A model generated the notes under the pieces. The model had not been told where the DNA came from, ran no database searches, and was given only the letters and a program-made list of their open reading frames with translations. From positions 4,620,839 to 4,684,838 of the forward strand of contig NZ_CP119862.1 in the NCBI RefSeq assembly GCF_029338175.1: DNA of 64,000 bases. The letters run 5' to 3'. Both the position numbers and the translations under genes were made by a program. The number at the start of each line of letters is the position of its first letter. Position 1 is the stretch's first letter. This stretch comes from Citrobacter enshiensis. GTDB lineage: Bacteria > Pseudomonadota > Gammaproteobacteria > Enterobacterales > Enterobacteriaceae. Below, piece after piece: positions 42,618-53,644 of this stretch.

Positions 42618-43361
42618 ATGCATATCGATCTGACAGGTAAAAAAGCGCTGGTCACCGGAGCCAGTCGTGGATTAGGGCGCGCTATTGCACTGTCGCTGGC
42701 GAAAGCCGGTGCTGATGTTGTTATAACCTATGAAAAATCTGCGGAGAAAGCCCAGGCCGTTGCCAATGAAATTACAGCACTCGGCCGCCATGGCGAGGCT
42801 ATTCAGGCAAACAGTGCAAACGCTCAGGCTATTCAGAACGCCGTAAATCACACGATACAGTCACTAGGAGGATTAGATATTCTGGTCAACAACGCAGGGA
42901 TCGCACGCGGTGGCCCGCTGGAGTCGCTGTCACTGGAAGACATCGACGCGTTGATTAACGTGAATATCCGTGGCGTGGTGGTAGCCATACAGGCCGCGTT
43001 GCCACATCTCCCTGAAGGTGGGCGAATTATCAATATTGGCAGTTGCCTTGCCAACCGTGTCGCCCAGCCGGGGATTGCTGTCTACGCGATGACTAAATCA
43101 GCGCTCAACTCGCTAACCCGTGGCCTGGCTCGTGATCTCGGCCCACGGGGTATTACCGTCAACCTTGTCCATCCCGGCCCAACAGATAGTGATATGAACC
43201 CAGCAGATGGCGAACAGGCGGACTCCCAACGACAACTTATTGCGACAGGGCATTACGGTACACCGGAGGATGTTGCAGCGGCGGTGACGTTTCTGGCAAG
43301 CCCAGCGGCTGGGCAGATTTCCGGCACTGGTCTGGACGTGGATGGGGGTTTGAATGCCTGA
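42618..43361 (+). CDS. Short-chain dehydrogenase/reductase (SDR)
   Basis: A 247-residue classical SDR. The NAD(P)-binding TGASRGLGRA is at residues 13-22, NNAG near 90, the catalytic Ser in NIGSCLANR near 140 and the YxxxK pair in YAMTKSALN near 157. VTGASRG with a basic residue suggests NADP. It resembles BdcA/FabG-like oxidoreductases; the substrate is unknown. Start: ATG at 42618 with GGGG 6 nt upstream; the 34-codon upstream extension is not SDR-like. It is inserted between rraA and zapB, which adjoin in E. coli. Confidence 0.88.
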   Translation: MHIDLTGKKALVTGASRGLGRAIALSLAKAGADVVITYEKSAEKAQAVANEITALGRHGEAIQANSANAQAIQNAVNHTIQSLGGLDILVNNAGIARGGPLESLSLEDIDALINVNIRGVVVAIQAALPHLPEGGRIINIGSCLANRVAQPGIAVYAMTKSALNSLTRGLARDLGPRGITVNLVHPGPTDSDMNPADGEQADSQRQLIATGHYGTPEDVAAAVTFLASPAAGQISGTGLDVDGGLNA

Positions 43362-43395
43362 AACTAACGTTGTATCGCGGTAAAACTATGATATT

Positions 43396-43428
43396 GCCGG
43401 ATGACGGCTTGCGCTTTATCCGGCCTAC
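43396..43428. repeat. REP element downstream of the SDR gene
   Basis: REP-type palindrome with outer arms GCCGGAT and ATCCGGC followed by CTAC, between the convergent SDR and zapB genes. Confidence 0.85.
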
Positions 43429-43454
43429 ATGCTGGTACTCAATTCCTCTGAGGA

Positions 43455-43727
<273 letters not shown>

Positions 43728-43927
43728 TTAATGTAAACGCGCACAACATATAGTGCCGATTGTATGAAGCCCCGTCGCCGCTGTCCAGCGACATACCGCG
43801 TAGATCGCGGTTTGCAACACTTTTCATCTTTGTCCTGGTGACATCAATTCAATATCGCTAAAGTGTTAACATATTGGTTAATGAAATGATTCAGCTCACA
43901 CTCTTGCTTTGTCTCAAAATGCGCTTC

Positions 43928-43947
43928 ATAGCGCGATAACGCTCATT
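43928..43947. promoter_or_regulatory. GlpR-like operator 1 of glpFKX
   Basis: ATAGCGCGATAACGCTCATT has the CGATAACG core and near-palindromic arms of GlpR operators (WATGTTCGWTAWCGAACATW). Confidence 0.65.
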
Positions 43948-43990
43948 TTGTTGACGCAGTACACACATTTCAATTTCGATATTTCTCGCT

Positions 43991-44010
43991 TTTGCTCGTT
44001 AACGCTAAAT
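43991..44010. promoter_or_regulatory. GlpR-like operator 2 of glpFKX
   Basis: TTTGCTCGTTAACGCTAAAT contains the symmetrical TCGTTAACG core of GlpR operators, about 85 bp before glpF. Confidence 0.7.
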
Positions 44011-44092
44011 TAACAGCATGCCTACAGGGCATCGCGGATGTCAGTGACCTCCTCGCATACAATAAACATTAAACTCTCTTCAGGATCCGATC

Positions 44093-44938
44093 ATGAGTCA
44101 AACATCAACCTTAAAAGGCCAGTGCATTGCTGAATTCCTCGGTACCGGGTTGTTGATTTTCTTCGGTGTGGGTTGTGTCGCTGCACTCAAAGTGGCCGGG
44201 GCTACTTTTGGTCAGTGGGAAATCAGTATCATCTGGGGTCTGGGAGTAGCGATGGCTATCTACCTGACAGCAGGCGTTTCTGGTGCACATCTGAATCCAG
44301 CAGTGACCATCGCACTGTGGCTGTTCGCGTGTTTTGACAAGCGCAAAGTTGTTCCTTTCATTATTTCTCAATTTGCCGGTGCTTTTTGCGCTGCGGCGTT
44401 AGTTTACGGGCTCTACTACAACCTTTTTGCCGACTTTGAACAAACGAATCATATCGTGCGTGGCAGCGTCGAAAGTCTCAATCTGGCAGGGACTTTCTCT
44501 ACTTATCCAAACCCACATATCAATTTTGTGCAGGCCTTCGCGGTTGAAATGGTGATTACCGCTATTCTGATGGGGGTCATTCTGGCACTGACTGATGACG
44601 GTAACGGCGTGCCTCGTGGCCCGCTGGCGCCACTTCTCATTGGCTTACTGATCGCCGTTATCGGTGCATCAATGGGTCCATTGACGGGATTCGCGATGAA
44701 CCCGGCACGTGACATCGGCCCGAAAGCATTCGCCTGGCTCGCTGGCTGGGGCAATATTGCCTTTACCGGTGGCAAAGACATCCCTTACTTCCTGGTACCG
44801 CTGTTCGGCCCTATTGTGGGCGCCATTTTGGGTGCATTCGCTTATCGCAAACTGATTGGCCATCATTTACCTTGCGATACCTGTGTCGTGGAAGAGAAAG
44901 ACGCCACGACGACTTCACAACAAAAAGCTTCGCTGTAA
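44093..44938 (+). CDS. glpF: Glycerol facilitator (aquaglyceroporin)
   Basis: Inner-membrane channel for glycerol and small polyols. The 281-residue protein has six helices and both pore NPA-type motifs, HLNPAVT near residue 66 and MNPARD near 202, the Asp after the second Arg marking an aquaglyceroporin. First gene of glpFKX; glpK starts 20 nt after the stop. Confidence 0.98.
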   Translation: MSQTSTLKGQCIAEFLGTGLLIFFGVGCVAALKVAGATFGQWEISIIWGLGVAMAIYLTAGVSGAHLNPAVTIALWLFACFDKRKVVPFIISQFAGAFCAAALVYGLYYNLFADFEQTNHIVRGSVESLNLAGTFSTYPNPHINFVQAFAVEMVITAILMGVILALTDDGNGVPRGPLAPLLIGLLIAVIGASMGPLTGFAMNPARDIGPKAFAWLAGWGNIAFTGGKDIPYFLVPLFGPIVGAILGAFAYRKLIGHHLPCDTCVVEEKDATTTSQQKASL

Positions 44939-44943
44939 TGTGA

Positions 44944-46467
<1,524 letters not shown>

Positions 46468-46476
46468 TGTTGTAAT

Positions 46477-46502
46477 ACCGGATGGCGGCTTCGCCATCCG
46501 GT
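46477..46502. repeat. REP element between glpK and glpX
   Basis: Perfect REP-like palindrome with arms ACCGGATGGCG and CGCCATCCGGT, inside the glpFKX transcript. Confidence 0.85.
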
Positions 46503-46606
46503 AAAACCTTCGCGTGAAGGCGACTCTGCACACGCACACACATCAATAATCCCATCCCCTCCCCTGTGCTACACTTCGCGCAATTTCTTTCTGCTACGGG
46601 TTTGCT

Positions 46607-47617
46607 ATGAGACGAGAACTTGCCATCGAATTTTCCCGCGTGACCGAAGCGGCTGCGCTGGCTGGCTACAAATGGTTGGGGCGCGGCGATAAAAATACCG
46701 CTGACGGCGCGGCCGTTAACGCCATGCGCATTATGCTCAATCAGGTCAACATTGACGGGACGATTGTCATCGGCGAAGGCGAGATCGATGAAGCGCCAAT
46801 GCTGTTTATCGGCGAAAAAGTCGGTACCGGACACGGCGACGCGGTAGACATTGCTGTCGATCCGATCGAAGGCACCCGCATGACGGCGATGGGTCAGGCT
46901 AACGCGCTGGCGGTTCTGGCCGTCGGTGACAAGGGCTGCTTCCTGAACGCGCCGGATATGTACATGGAAAAGCTGATCGTGGGTCCGGGAGCAAAAGGGT
47001 CTATCGATCTCAACCTGCCGCTGGAAGAGAATCTGCGTAATGTCGCAAACGCGCTGGGCAAGCCGTTGCGCGATCTGACCGTCACCATTCTGGCGAAACC
47101 ACGCCATGATGACGTTATCGCAGAGATGGCGAAGCTGGGCGTGCGCGTATTTGCGATTCCTGACGGTGACGTTGCCGCCTCTATTCTTACCTGCATGCCA
47201 GACAGCGAAGTCGACGTGCTGTACGGGATTGGCGGTGCGCCGGAAGGTGTTGTATCCGCCGCCGTGATCCGCGCACTGGATGGCGATATGCAGGGCCGCC
47301 TTCTCGCGCGTCATGACGTCAAAGGCGACAGCGAAGACAATCGTCGCATTGGCGAGCAGGAACTGGCGCGCTGCGAGGCCATGGGCATTGAAGCGGGTAA
47401 AGCGTTGCGTCTGGACGAAATGGCGCGCAGCGACAACGTCATCTTCTCCGCAACCGGGATCACCAAAGGCGACCTGCTGGAAGGGATCAGTCGTAAAGGC
47501 AACATCGCGACCACCGAAACGCTGCTGATCCGCGGGAAGTCACGCACCATTCGCCGCATCCAGTCAATTCACTACCTCGATCGCAAAGACCCGGACGTAC
47601 AGGCGCATATCCTTTAA
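46607..47617 (+). CDS. glpX: Class II fructose-1,6-bisphosphatase
   Basis: Gluconeogenic phosphatase acting on fructose 1,6-bisphosphate. The 336-residue product carries the metal and substrate motifs GDKNTADGAAVNAMR near residue 30, GEGEIDEAPML near 57 and DPIEGT near 85. Third gene of the glp operon; in E. coli it is the minor FBPase beside Fbp. Confidence 0.97.
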   Translation: MRRELAIEFSRVTEAAALAGYKWLGRGDKNTADGAAVNAMRIMLNQVNIDGTIVIGEGEIDEAPMLFIGEKVGTGHGDAVDIAVDPIEGTRMTAMGQANALAVLAVGDKGCFLNAPDMYMEKLIVGPGAKGSIDLNLPLEENLRNVANALGKPLRDLTVTILAKPRHDDVIAEMAKLGVRVFAIPDGDVAASILTCMPDSEVDVLYGIGGAPEGVVSAAVIRALDGDMQGRLLARHDVKGDSEDNRRIGEQELARCEAMGIEAGKALRLDEMARSDNVIFSATGITKGDLLEGISRKGNIATTETLLIRGKSRTIRRIQSIHYLDRKDPDVQAHIL

Positions 47618-47632
47618 AATATTACACAAATT

Positions 47633-47735
47633 CCTTCACATTGCGTCGCGGCGGCAAGCGAGCAAAACCCCAGCAGCATAGATAACGATGTGACTGGGTT
47701 GCGCGAATGCTGCCAACAAAGAGGCAGCGTGAAGG
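47633..47735. repeat. MITE-like dispersed repeat, copy 2
   Basis: About 103 bp with terminal inverted repeats CCTTCACATTGC (47633-47644) and GCAGCGTGAAGG (47724-47735). Its minus strand resembles the start of 32785-32949. It lies in the glpX-fpr gap and contains no gene. Confidence 0.6.
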
Positions 47736-47762
47736 ATGAAATGTCATTTGATCAATCGAGCC

Positions 47763-47784
47763 TTCCAGCCCATATGGGCTGGAA
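47763..47784. terminator. Perfect 22-bp palindrome upstream of fpr
   Basis: An uninterrupted palindrome centred on CCCATATGGG, followed by ATCTTTC. It may act as a glpX terminator or as an operator for fpr; in E. coli fpr is controlled by SoxS, but no SoxS box was firmly recognised. Confidence 0.5.
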
Positions 47785-47838
47785 ATCTTTCGCTCAACGA
47801 ACGAAGATAGGGCTATAGGATCAGAACAGGAGAAGACC

Positions 47839-48585
47839 ATGGCAGAGTGGGTAACAGGCAAAGTGACTAAAGTGCAGTACTGGACTGAGGCCCTGTTGAG
47901 TCTGACCGTTCACGCCCCGGTTCATCCCTTCACTGCAGGTCAATTTACCAAGCTCGGACTGGAGATTGACGGCGAGCGCGTCCAGCGCGCCTATTCTTAT
48001 GTCAACGCCCCCGAGAATCCCGATCTGGAGTTTTACCTGGTCACCGTTCCCGACGGTAAACTGAGTCCACGTCTGGCGGCGCTGAAACCCGGCGATGAAA
48101 TCCAGGTCGTCAGTGAAGCTGCCGGTTTTTTTGTGCTGGATGAGGTTCCCGAGTGCGACACGCTGTGGATGCTGGCGACGGGGACGGCGATTGGCCCTTA
48201 CCTGTCAATTCTTCAACAGGGTAAAGACGTCGATCGTTTTAAAAATCTGGTGCTGGTGCATGCTGCACGTTACGCCGCCGACCTAAGCTATCTGCCGCTC
48301 ATGCTGGAGCTGCAGGCTCGCTACGAAGGTAAATTACGTATTCAAACGGTGGTCAGCCGGGAAACGATCGCGGGCTCGCTAACCGGGCGTATACCGGCGC
48401 TGATTGAAAGCGGTGAGCTGGAAAAAGCGGTTGGCCTGCCGATGGATAAAGAAACCAGTCATATCATGCTATGCGGCAATCCACAGATGGTTCGCGACAC
48501 GCAGCAATTGCTGAAAGAGACCCGGCAAATGACCAAACACCTGCGCCGCCGACCGGGCCATATGACCGCCGAACACTACTGGTAA
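47839..48585 (+). CDS. fpr: Ferredoxin/flavodoxin-NADP+ reductase
   Basis: FAD enzyme that reduces flavodoxin and ferredoxin with NADPH. The 248-residue protein has the FAD-binding RAYSYVNAP near residue 50, NADP-binding ATGTAIGPYLSIL near 112 and the C-terminal tryptophan (AEHYW) that stacks on the flavin. Matches E. coli Fpr. It converges directly on yiiR here; the yiiS-uspD genes that lie between them in E. coli are absent. Confidence 0.97.
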   Translation: MAEWVTGKVTKVQYWTEALLSLTVHAPVHPFTAGQFTKLGLEIDGERVQRAYSYVNAPENPDLEFYLVTVPDGKLSPRLAALKPGDEIQVVSEAAGFFVLDEVPECDTLWMLATGTAIGPYLSILQQGKDVDRFKNLVLVHAARYAADLSYLPLMLELQARYEGKLRIQTVVSRETIAGSLTGRIPALIESGELEKAVGLPMDKETSHIMLCGNPQMVRDTQQLLKETRQMTKHLRRRPGHMTAEHYW

Positions 48586-48615
48586 TTTTTTGCCCGATGA
48601 CGGCAGTGCAATCCA

Positions 48616-49038
48616 TCACGCCTTGTACTTCACGTCCTGCGTATCTTTACCAAATTTATTCTCGCCCTGGGTGCCGACAAATGCGCCCAGGTCTACCAGC
48701 ATCATGACCAGAATCAATGTTGGAACAAAACGTCCGACGACCCACTGCCACATTCCCGGCAGCATCACCCAGTTGCCCGCCAATAGCATCCACGCCAGAA
48801 TCATCAGTAACGCCCACAGGCCTGAACGCCCTCGGTCATGCAGGCGTTTTACCATTACCGCCGCCGTCGGCCAGAGCATGCACACCAGAGCAAACGCCGC
48901 CGTTTTAATCTCAAGCCATTGTTTACTGGCCAGAGTGAACAGAACCAGCATACCGACAAACCAGAGGCCGACCCAAATCCAGAAATCACGGCGCCCGATA
49001 CGCCCTTTAAATGAGAATAACCACTGCTGTATGGTCAT
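48616..49038 (-). CDS. yiiR: DUF805 family inner-membrane protein
   Basis: A 140-residue protein with a conserved N-terminal MTIQQWLFSFKGRIGRRDFW and three to four membrane helices (around 18-38, 45-60, 75-95, 100-118), with VKRLHDRGRSG between. It matches E. coli YiiR. Function unknown. Confidence 0.93.
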   Translation of the reverse strand: MTIQQWLFSFKGRIGRRDFWIWVGLWFVGMLVLFTLASKQWLEIKTAAFALVCMLWPTAAVMVKRLHDRGRSGLWALLMILAWMLLAGNWVMLPGMWQWVVGRFVPTLILVMMLVDLGAFVGTQGENKFGKDTQDVKYKA

Positions 49039-49138
49039 GTAAGTTCCTTTATTATTGCCCTACCCCACAGTTTACCCTTTTGACAAGCCAGGCAGTTATC
49101 GTTTTAATCGTGAGCAGCCATAACGAAAGGTAAGATTG

Positions 49139-49735
49139 ATGAAGCCAGGATGTACGCTGTTTTTACTATTGTTTTCTGTGATTTCCGTAAGCACAACGGT
49201 GCAGGCAGCAGAACCCTCGACGACGACGGCGCCGTATCTGCTGGCTGGCGCCCCGACGTTCGATCTCTCGATCAGCCAGTTTCGCGAAAACTTTAACAGC
49301 CAAAACCCTAAGCTTTCACTGAACGAATTTCGCGCTATCGACAGCAGTCGGGACAAAGCCAATCTGACGCGCGCCGCCAGCAAGATCAACGAAAACCTGT
49401 ACGCCTCTACGGCGCTGGAGCGCGGCACGTTAAAAATCAAAAGCATGCAGATAACCTGGCTCCCCATTCAAGGGCCAGAGCAAAAAGCGGCAAGAACGAA
49501 AGCGCTGGAGTACATGGCGGCGGTCATTCGTAGCGTCGCGCCGTTACTGACGAAGGAACAAAGCCAGAAAAAACTGCAGCGGTTGCTTATTGCAGGCAAG
49601 AATAAGCGCTACTACGCTGAAACCGAAGGCGCAATTCGCTATGTTGTCGCAGATAACGGCGAAAAGGGACTGACCTTCGCTGTTGAACCGATTAAGCTGG
49701 CACTATCTGAAGGCCTGGAAGGGGCGAATAAATGA
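49139..49735 (+). CDS. yiiQ: DUF1454 family periplasmic protein
   Basis: A 198-residue exported protein, signal peptide to about residue 22 (TVQA, then AEPS). It matches E. coli YiiQ (PTFDLSISQFRENFNSQNP, ASKINENLYASTALERGTLK). Start: ATG at 49139 with AAGG 8 nt upstream; a TTG one codon earlier is rejected. Function unknown; always next to tpiA in this group. Confidence 0.93.
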   Translation: MKPGCTLFLLLFSVISVSTTVQAAEPSTTTAPYLLAGAPTFDLSISQFRENFNSQNPKLSLNEFRAIDSSRDKANLTRAASKINENLYASTALERGTLKIKSMQITWLPIQGPEQKAARTKALEYMAAVIRSVAPLLTKEQSQKKLQRLLIAGKNKRYYAETEGAIRYVVADNGEKGLTFAVEPIKLALSEGLEGANK

Positions 49736-49844
49736 CAAAAAGCAAAGCCTTTCCAGCGACGAATCTCTATACTGTTTCACAGACCATGCTGCCCTGAAGG
49801 GCGGCCATATTCCTTAATTCGCTGATAAAGCGTGGAGAATTGAA

Positions 49845-50612
49845 ATGCGACATCCTTTAGTGATGGGTAACTGGAAACTGAACGGCAGCCGCCACATGGT
49901 AAACGAGCTGGTTGCTAACCTGCGCAAAGAGCTGGCTGGCGTTGCTGGCTGTGGCGTTGCTATCGCTCCGCCGGAAATGTACATCGACCTGGCGAAACAC
50001 GCTGCGGCCGGTAGCCACATCATGCTGGGCGCGCAGAACGTTGACCTGAACCTGTCTGGCGCGTTCACCGGTGAAACCTCGGCTGAAATGCTGAAAGATA
50101 TCGGCGCTCAGTACATCATCATCGGTCACTCAGAGCGTCGTACTTATCACAAAGAGTCTGATGAACTGATCGCTAAGAAATTCGCAGTTCTGAAAGAGCA
50201 AGGTCTGACCCCGGTTCTGTGCATCGGTGAAACCGAAGCAGAAAACGAAGCAGGCAAAACAGAAGAAGTATGTGCACGTCAGATCGACGCCGTGCTGAAA
50301 ACTCAGGGCGCAAGCGCATTCGAAGGCGTGGTTATCGCTTACGAACCTGTATGGGCGATCGGTACGGGCAAATCTGCCACTCCGGCACAGGCTCAGGCGG
50401 TTCACAAATTCATCCGTGACCACATTGCTAAAGCTGACGCGGCAATCGCACAGCAGGTTATCATCCAGTACGGCGGTTCTGTAAACGCGTCCAACGCAGC
50501 AGAACTGTTCGCTCAGCCGGACATCGACGGCGCGCTGGTTGGCGGTGCTTCACTGAAAGCTGATGCTTTCGCCGTGATCGTCAAAGCTGCAGAAGCGGCT
50601 AAACAGGCGTAA
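49845..50612 (+). CDS. tpiA: Triosephosphate isomerase
   Basis: Interconverts dihydroxyacetone phosphate and glyceraldehyde 3-phosphate. The 255-residue barrel has K11 in GNWKLNG, H95 in IIGHSERR and the catalytic glutamate in [11 protein letters not shown] near residue 167, plus the phosphate loop YGGSVNASN. Ends at a very strong terminator. Confidence 0.98.
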   Translation: MRHPLVMGNWKLNGSRHMVNELVANLRKELAGVAGCGVAIAPPEMYIDLAKHAAAGSHIMLGAQNVDLNLSGAFTGETSAEMLKDIGAQYIIIGHSERRTYHKESDELIAKKFAVLKEQGLTPVLCIGETEAENEAGKTEEVCARQIDAVLKTQGASAFEGVVIAYEPVWAIGTGKSATPAQAQAVHKFIRDHIAKADAAIAQQVIIQYGGSVNASNAAELFAQPDIDGALVGGASLKADAFAVIVKAAEAAKQA

Positions 50613-50619
50613 TCGCTGT

Positions 50620-50655
50620 TGTGGCGGTAGATGCGTCATCTACCGCCACATTTTT
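50620..50655 (+). terminator. tpiA terminator
   Basis: A perfect 14-bp stem (50620-50633 with 50637-50650), 3-nt loop, then TTTTT. It ends 3 bp from the stop of the convergent carrier gene. Confidence 0.95.
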
Positions 50656-50657
50656 AT

Positions 50658-52130
50658 TTACCAGTATCCCAGCCAGTGCCACCAGACCGCCCCGACGATC
50701 CCCCAGACAGTCAGGTTTACCACGCTCATCACCAATCCCGTTTTCCACCATTCCGCAAGTGTGACGTATCCGGAGCCAAAGATGATCGGCGCGGTGCCCG
50801 TACCATAATGCGTTAACGACATCATCAGCGATGAGGAAAAAGCGAGCATTAAGCCCAGCAATGCCGGCGGCGCGCCCAGAGCTAATCCTGCAGCGAAGAA
50901 CGCCGCAAACATCGCCGTAATATGCGCGGTGGTACTGGCAAAAAAGTAGTGAGAGTAAACATAGAGCAGAACCAGCAACAGTGTGGCGACGCCCCAGTGC
51001 ACGCCGAGCTGATCGATTGTATTCCCCACGCTCACGGCTAACCAACTCACCAGACCCAGCTTGCTGAGAAATTCAGCCATCATGACCAGTGCCGCAAACC
51101 ACACGACGGTATCCCAGGCGCCGCGACATTTAAGAATGTCATCCCAGCTCAATACCCCTGAGATCAGCAATATAGAGAGTCCAATTAAGGCGGCGCTGGT
51201 CGGGTTAACAGTCCAGCCACTCCCCATAATGAGCGCCGGGATCCCCGCCCACAAACACAGCAGCAGGGCAAAAACAGCGAGCGTAATTTTCTCGGCAAGC
51301 GCCAACGGACCAAGTGATTCCAGCTTTTGTCGCGCGAACTGCGGCGCATCAGGCGTGCGGGTAATGGCAGGGGGATAAAGCCACCAGATGACGAGCGGCA
51401 TCAGCACCAGTGACACCACCGCAGGGAGCAGCGCGGCTATCGCCCACATCCCCCAGGTCATGTTCAAAACCCCATCAGTGCCTTTGGTTAAAAAGCTCAC
51501 TATCAGTGGGTTAGGCGCAGTCGCAGTAATAAACATCGCCGAGCTGATGGGGTTAATATTGTAGTTCACCAGTGCCAGGTAACGACCCGTCGACCCATTT
51601 TCGCTGTTCCCCGGTTGCGACCCCAGACTTTCAGCGATAGCGCGCATGACCGGATGGATGATACCGCCACCGCGCGCGGTGTTACTGGGGGTCACTGGCG
51701 CAATCAATGTTTCAGCCAGCGTCAATGCCCAGGCGATACCCAGCGTTCGTTTACCAAACAACGCGATAAATCCATAGCCAATACGCGCCCCCAGCCCCGT
51801 TTTCAACAAACTTTGCGAGAGCATAATCGACAAACCAATCAGCCAGATCAGTTGGTTAGAAAAGCCGCTCAGCGCATCGTTAAGCGCCGCAGAGGGCTTG
51901 CCTGGGTTGGTAACGCCCGTCATTGCCACCAGCATAATCGCAATGATTGCGATAGCGCCAATGGGCAGGGCTTTACCGATAATAGCCGCGATAGTACCAA
52001 TAAACAGCGCCAGCAAATGCCACGCTTCAGGCGTCACACCGGAAGGGTTGGGGACAGCAAACCACAACATCAGGGTAATGAAAACCGAAAGAAATGCAGG
52101 CCAAAGACGAATGGGGGTTAACCGGTCCAT
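50658..52130 (-). CDS. DASS-family anion transporter (CitT/TtdT type)
   Basis: A 490-residue, about 12-helix divalent anion:sodium symporter superfamily carrier, closest in style to CitT/TtdT/YflS antiporters. Motifs are the paired substrate loops PVTPSNTARGGG near residue 146 and SLTHYGTGTAPI near 436, and NPTSAALIGL. Likely substrates are di- or tricarboxylates such as citrate, tartrate or 2-oxoglutarate; the sequence does not decide. It is inserted with the next gene between tpiA and cdh, which are neighbours in E. coli. Confidence 0.88.
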   Translation of the reverse strand: MDRLTPIRLWPAFLSVFITLMLWFAVPNPSGVTPEAWHLLALFIGTIAAIIGKALPIGAIAIIAIMLVAMTGVTNPGKPSAALNDALSGFSNQLIWLIGLSIMLSQSLLKTGLGARIGYGFIALFGKRTLGIAWALTLAETLIAPVTPSNTARGGGIIHPVMRAIAESLGSQPGNSENGSTGRYLALVNYNINPISSAMFITATAPNPLIVSFLTKGTDGVLNMTWGMWAIAALLPAVVSLVLMPLVIWWLYPPAITRTPDAPQFARQKLESLGPLALAEKITLAVFALLLCLWAGIPALIMGSGWTVNPTSAALIGLSILLISGVLSWDDILKCRGAWDTVVWFAALVMMAEFLSKLGLVSWLAVSVGNTIDQLGVHWGVATLLLVLLYVYSHYFFASTTAHITAMFAAFFAAGLALGAPPALLGLMLAFSSSLMMSLTHYGTGTAPIIFGSGYVTLAEWWKTGLVMSVVNLTVWGIVGAVWWHWLGYW

Positions 52131-52267
52131 GAATTAATCCTTGAATTTCTTCTGAACGAGTGTGTTCACGGCTATTAACCGATATTTATGCTGATAAAAC
52201 AATCAGCTACATCACAAAACAGAAGGAGTTAACGTTCAAAATATATCGGGTCTGTGACACCGCGCAA

Positions 52268-53572
52268 TTACAATTTTCCCAGCACGCTAAACCACAGATA
52301 ATCCAGCGGCAGCAACACCAGCCAGGTGACCAGCGCCAGCGCCAGACACAGCAACATCCCTGCCCTGGCCGGTACTTTCCCTAACGCCATCGCCACGATA
52401 ATCGGTGAGGCCTGATACGGCAGTAGCGGCGTGGAATAGCCCAGCACCTGAATCATAATGACCGAAAGCAGCGGGAACCCTGTCGCATCAGAAAAACTCT
52501 CTGCCAGCGTGGTATACAACGCCGGAACGCCGTTGGCGGTCATGATAAAGTTGAGAACGGTGGTGATCCCGGTCAGCGTGACAAAGTTGGTGAAAGGATT
52601 TTCTGCGTCCAGCGGCATAATCTGCAACAGCGCCTCTCCTACCGCGCTGCCAATCCCGGTATGCGTAACGGTAATGGCCAGTCCCAGAATACCCGCCACA
52701 TAGATGCACGTGCGGATATTCACTCCGCTGGAAAACTCTTCGCCATTGATAAAACCTACGCGCGGCAGCAGGGTAATCACGGCCGCCGCCAGCCCGGTCC
52801 ACGCCGGACCAATACCATGCCAGGTTTCACTAACCCACATCACCAGCACCACCGCCAGCATCCAGGATAACCGCTTTTCATCGCGACTCATGGGCGCAGG
52901 AGATGAGGTATCGGTCGGCGCATGGGGCTTACCCGGAAACAGCCAGCAAATCAGGAGGACCAGCGCCGCCCCTTTGAGCCAGCCGAGAACGGGGGTATGC
53001 AGCAACAAATACGGCAAATAATTCAAGTGGATGCCATACGAACCTTCCGTTGCGCCACTCATGACAAGGTTAGGTACGTTAGCAGGGAGGATCGTGGCGG
53101 AAAGCTGGAAGGTGCCGAAACCCACCGCCAGCGCCAGACCGAACCAGGCACGCGAATTCTCAGCAATTCCGGCGCGTTTTGCCATCGCCGCAACAATCGG
53201 CATCAGCAATGCGATACGCCCCATGTTGGAAGGCATGACAAACGCCAGTGCATAACTGAGTAACACCACGCTCGCCACCATCAACGGCCAGGAGTCGGTT
53301 AGCCTTGCCGATAATGCCCTCGCCGCCCGGTCCGCAAGCCCCGTTTTACGGATCGCAATTCCCAGCACAAATCCGCTAAATACCAGCCAGAATGCCGAAG
53401 AAGCAAAGCCGCCGAAGATAACGTCCGGCGGCGCAATCTTTGCCACCATCGCGACGGTAAAAAACAACAACGCCGTAATAAATTCCGGCAGCAGGGACGT
53501 CGCCCAGAGCAGAATGGTGATACCGACAAGCAGTGAAGGGATAAACAGCGGGTGCGAAAACCAGAGCGACAT
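52268..53572 (-). CDS. SLC13/DASS-type anion permease
   Basis: A 434-residue polytopic protein of the same ion-transporter superfamily but a different branch from its neighbour (arsenite-permease/SLC13-like). Repeat loops are VMPSNMGRIALLMPI near residue 110 and TANGVPALYTTL near 350, with LGYSTPLLPYQASP near 380. The substrate is unknown. Same strand as the CitT-like gene, 137 bp upstream of it; each may have its own promoter. Confidence 0.82.
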   Translation of the reverse strand: MSLWFSHPLFIPSLLVGITILLWATSLLPEFITALLFFTVAMVAKIAPPDVIFGGFASSAFWLVFSGFVLGIAIRKTGLADRAARALSARLTDSWPLMVASVVLLSYALAFVMPSNMGRIALLMPIVAAMAKRAGIAENSRAWFGLALAVGFGTFQLSATILPANVPNLVMSGATEGSYGIHLNYLPYLLLHTPVLGWLKGAALVLLICWLFPGKPHAPTDTSSPAPMSRDEKRLSWMLAVVLVMWVSETWHGIGPAWTGLAAAVITLLPRVGFINGEEFSSGVNIRTCIYVAGILGLAITVTHTGIGSAVGEALLQIMPLDAENPFTNFVTLTGITTVLNFIMTANGVPALYTTLAESFSDATGFPLLSVIMIQVLGYSTPLLPYQASPIIVAMALGKVPARAGMLLCLALALVTWLVLLPLDYLWFSVLGKL

Positions 53573-53644
53573 GCCTGTCTCCTGTTGTTTTTTTCAACAA
53601 GAATACGGGGACAGGCTGATAGAGTAAACGCCAGATATGGTGGG

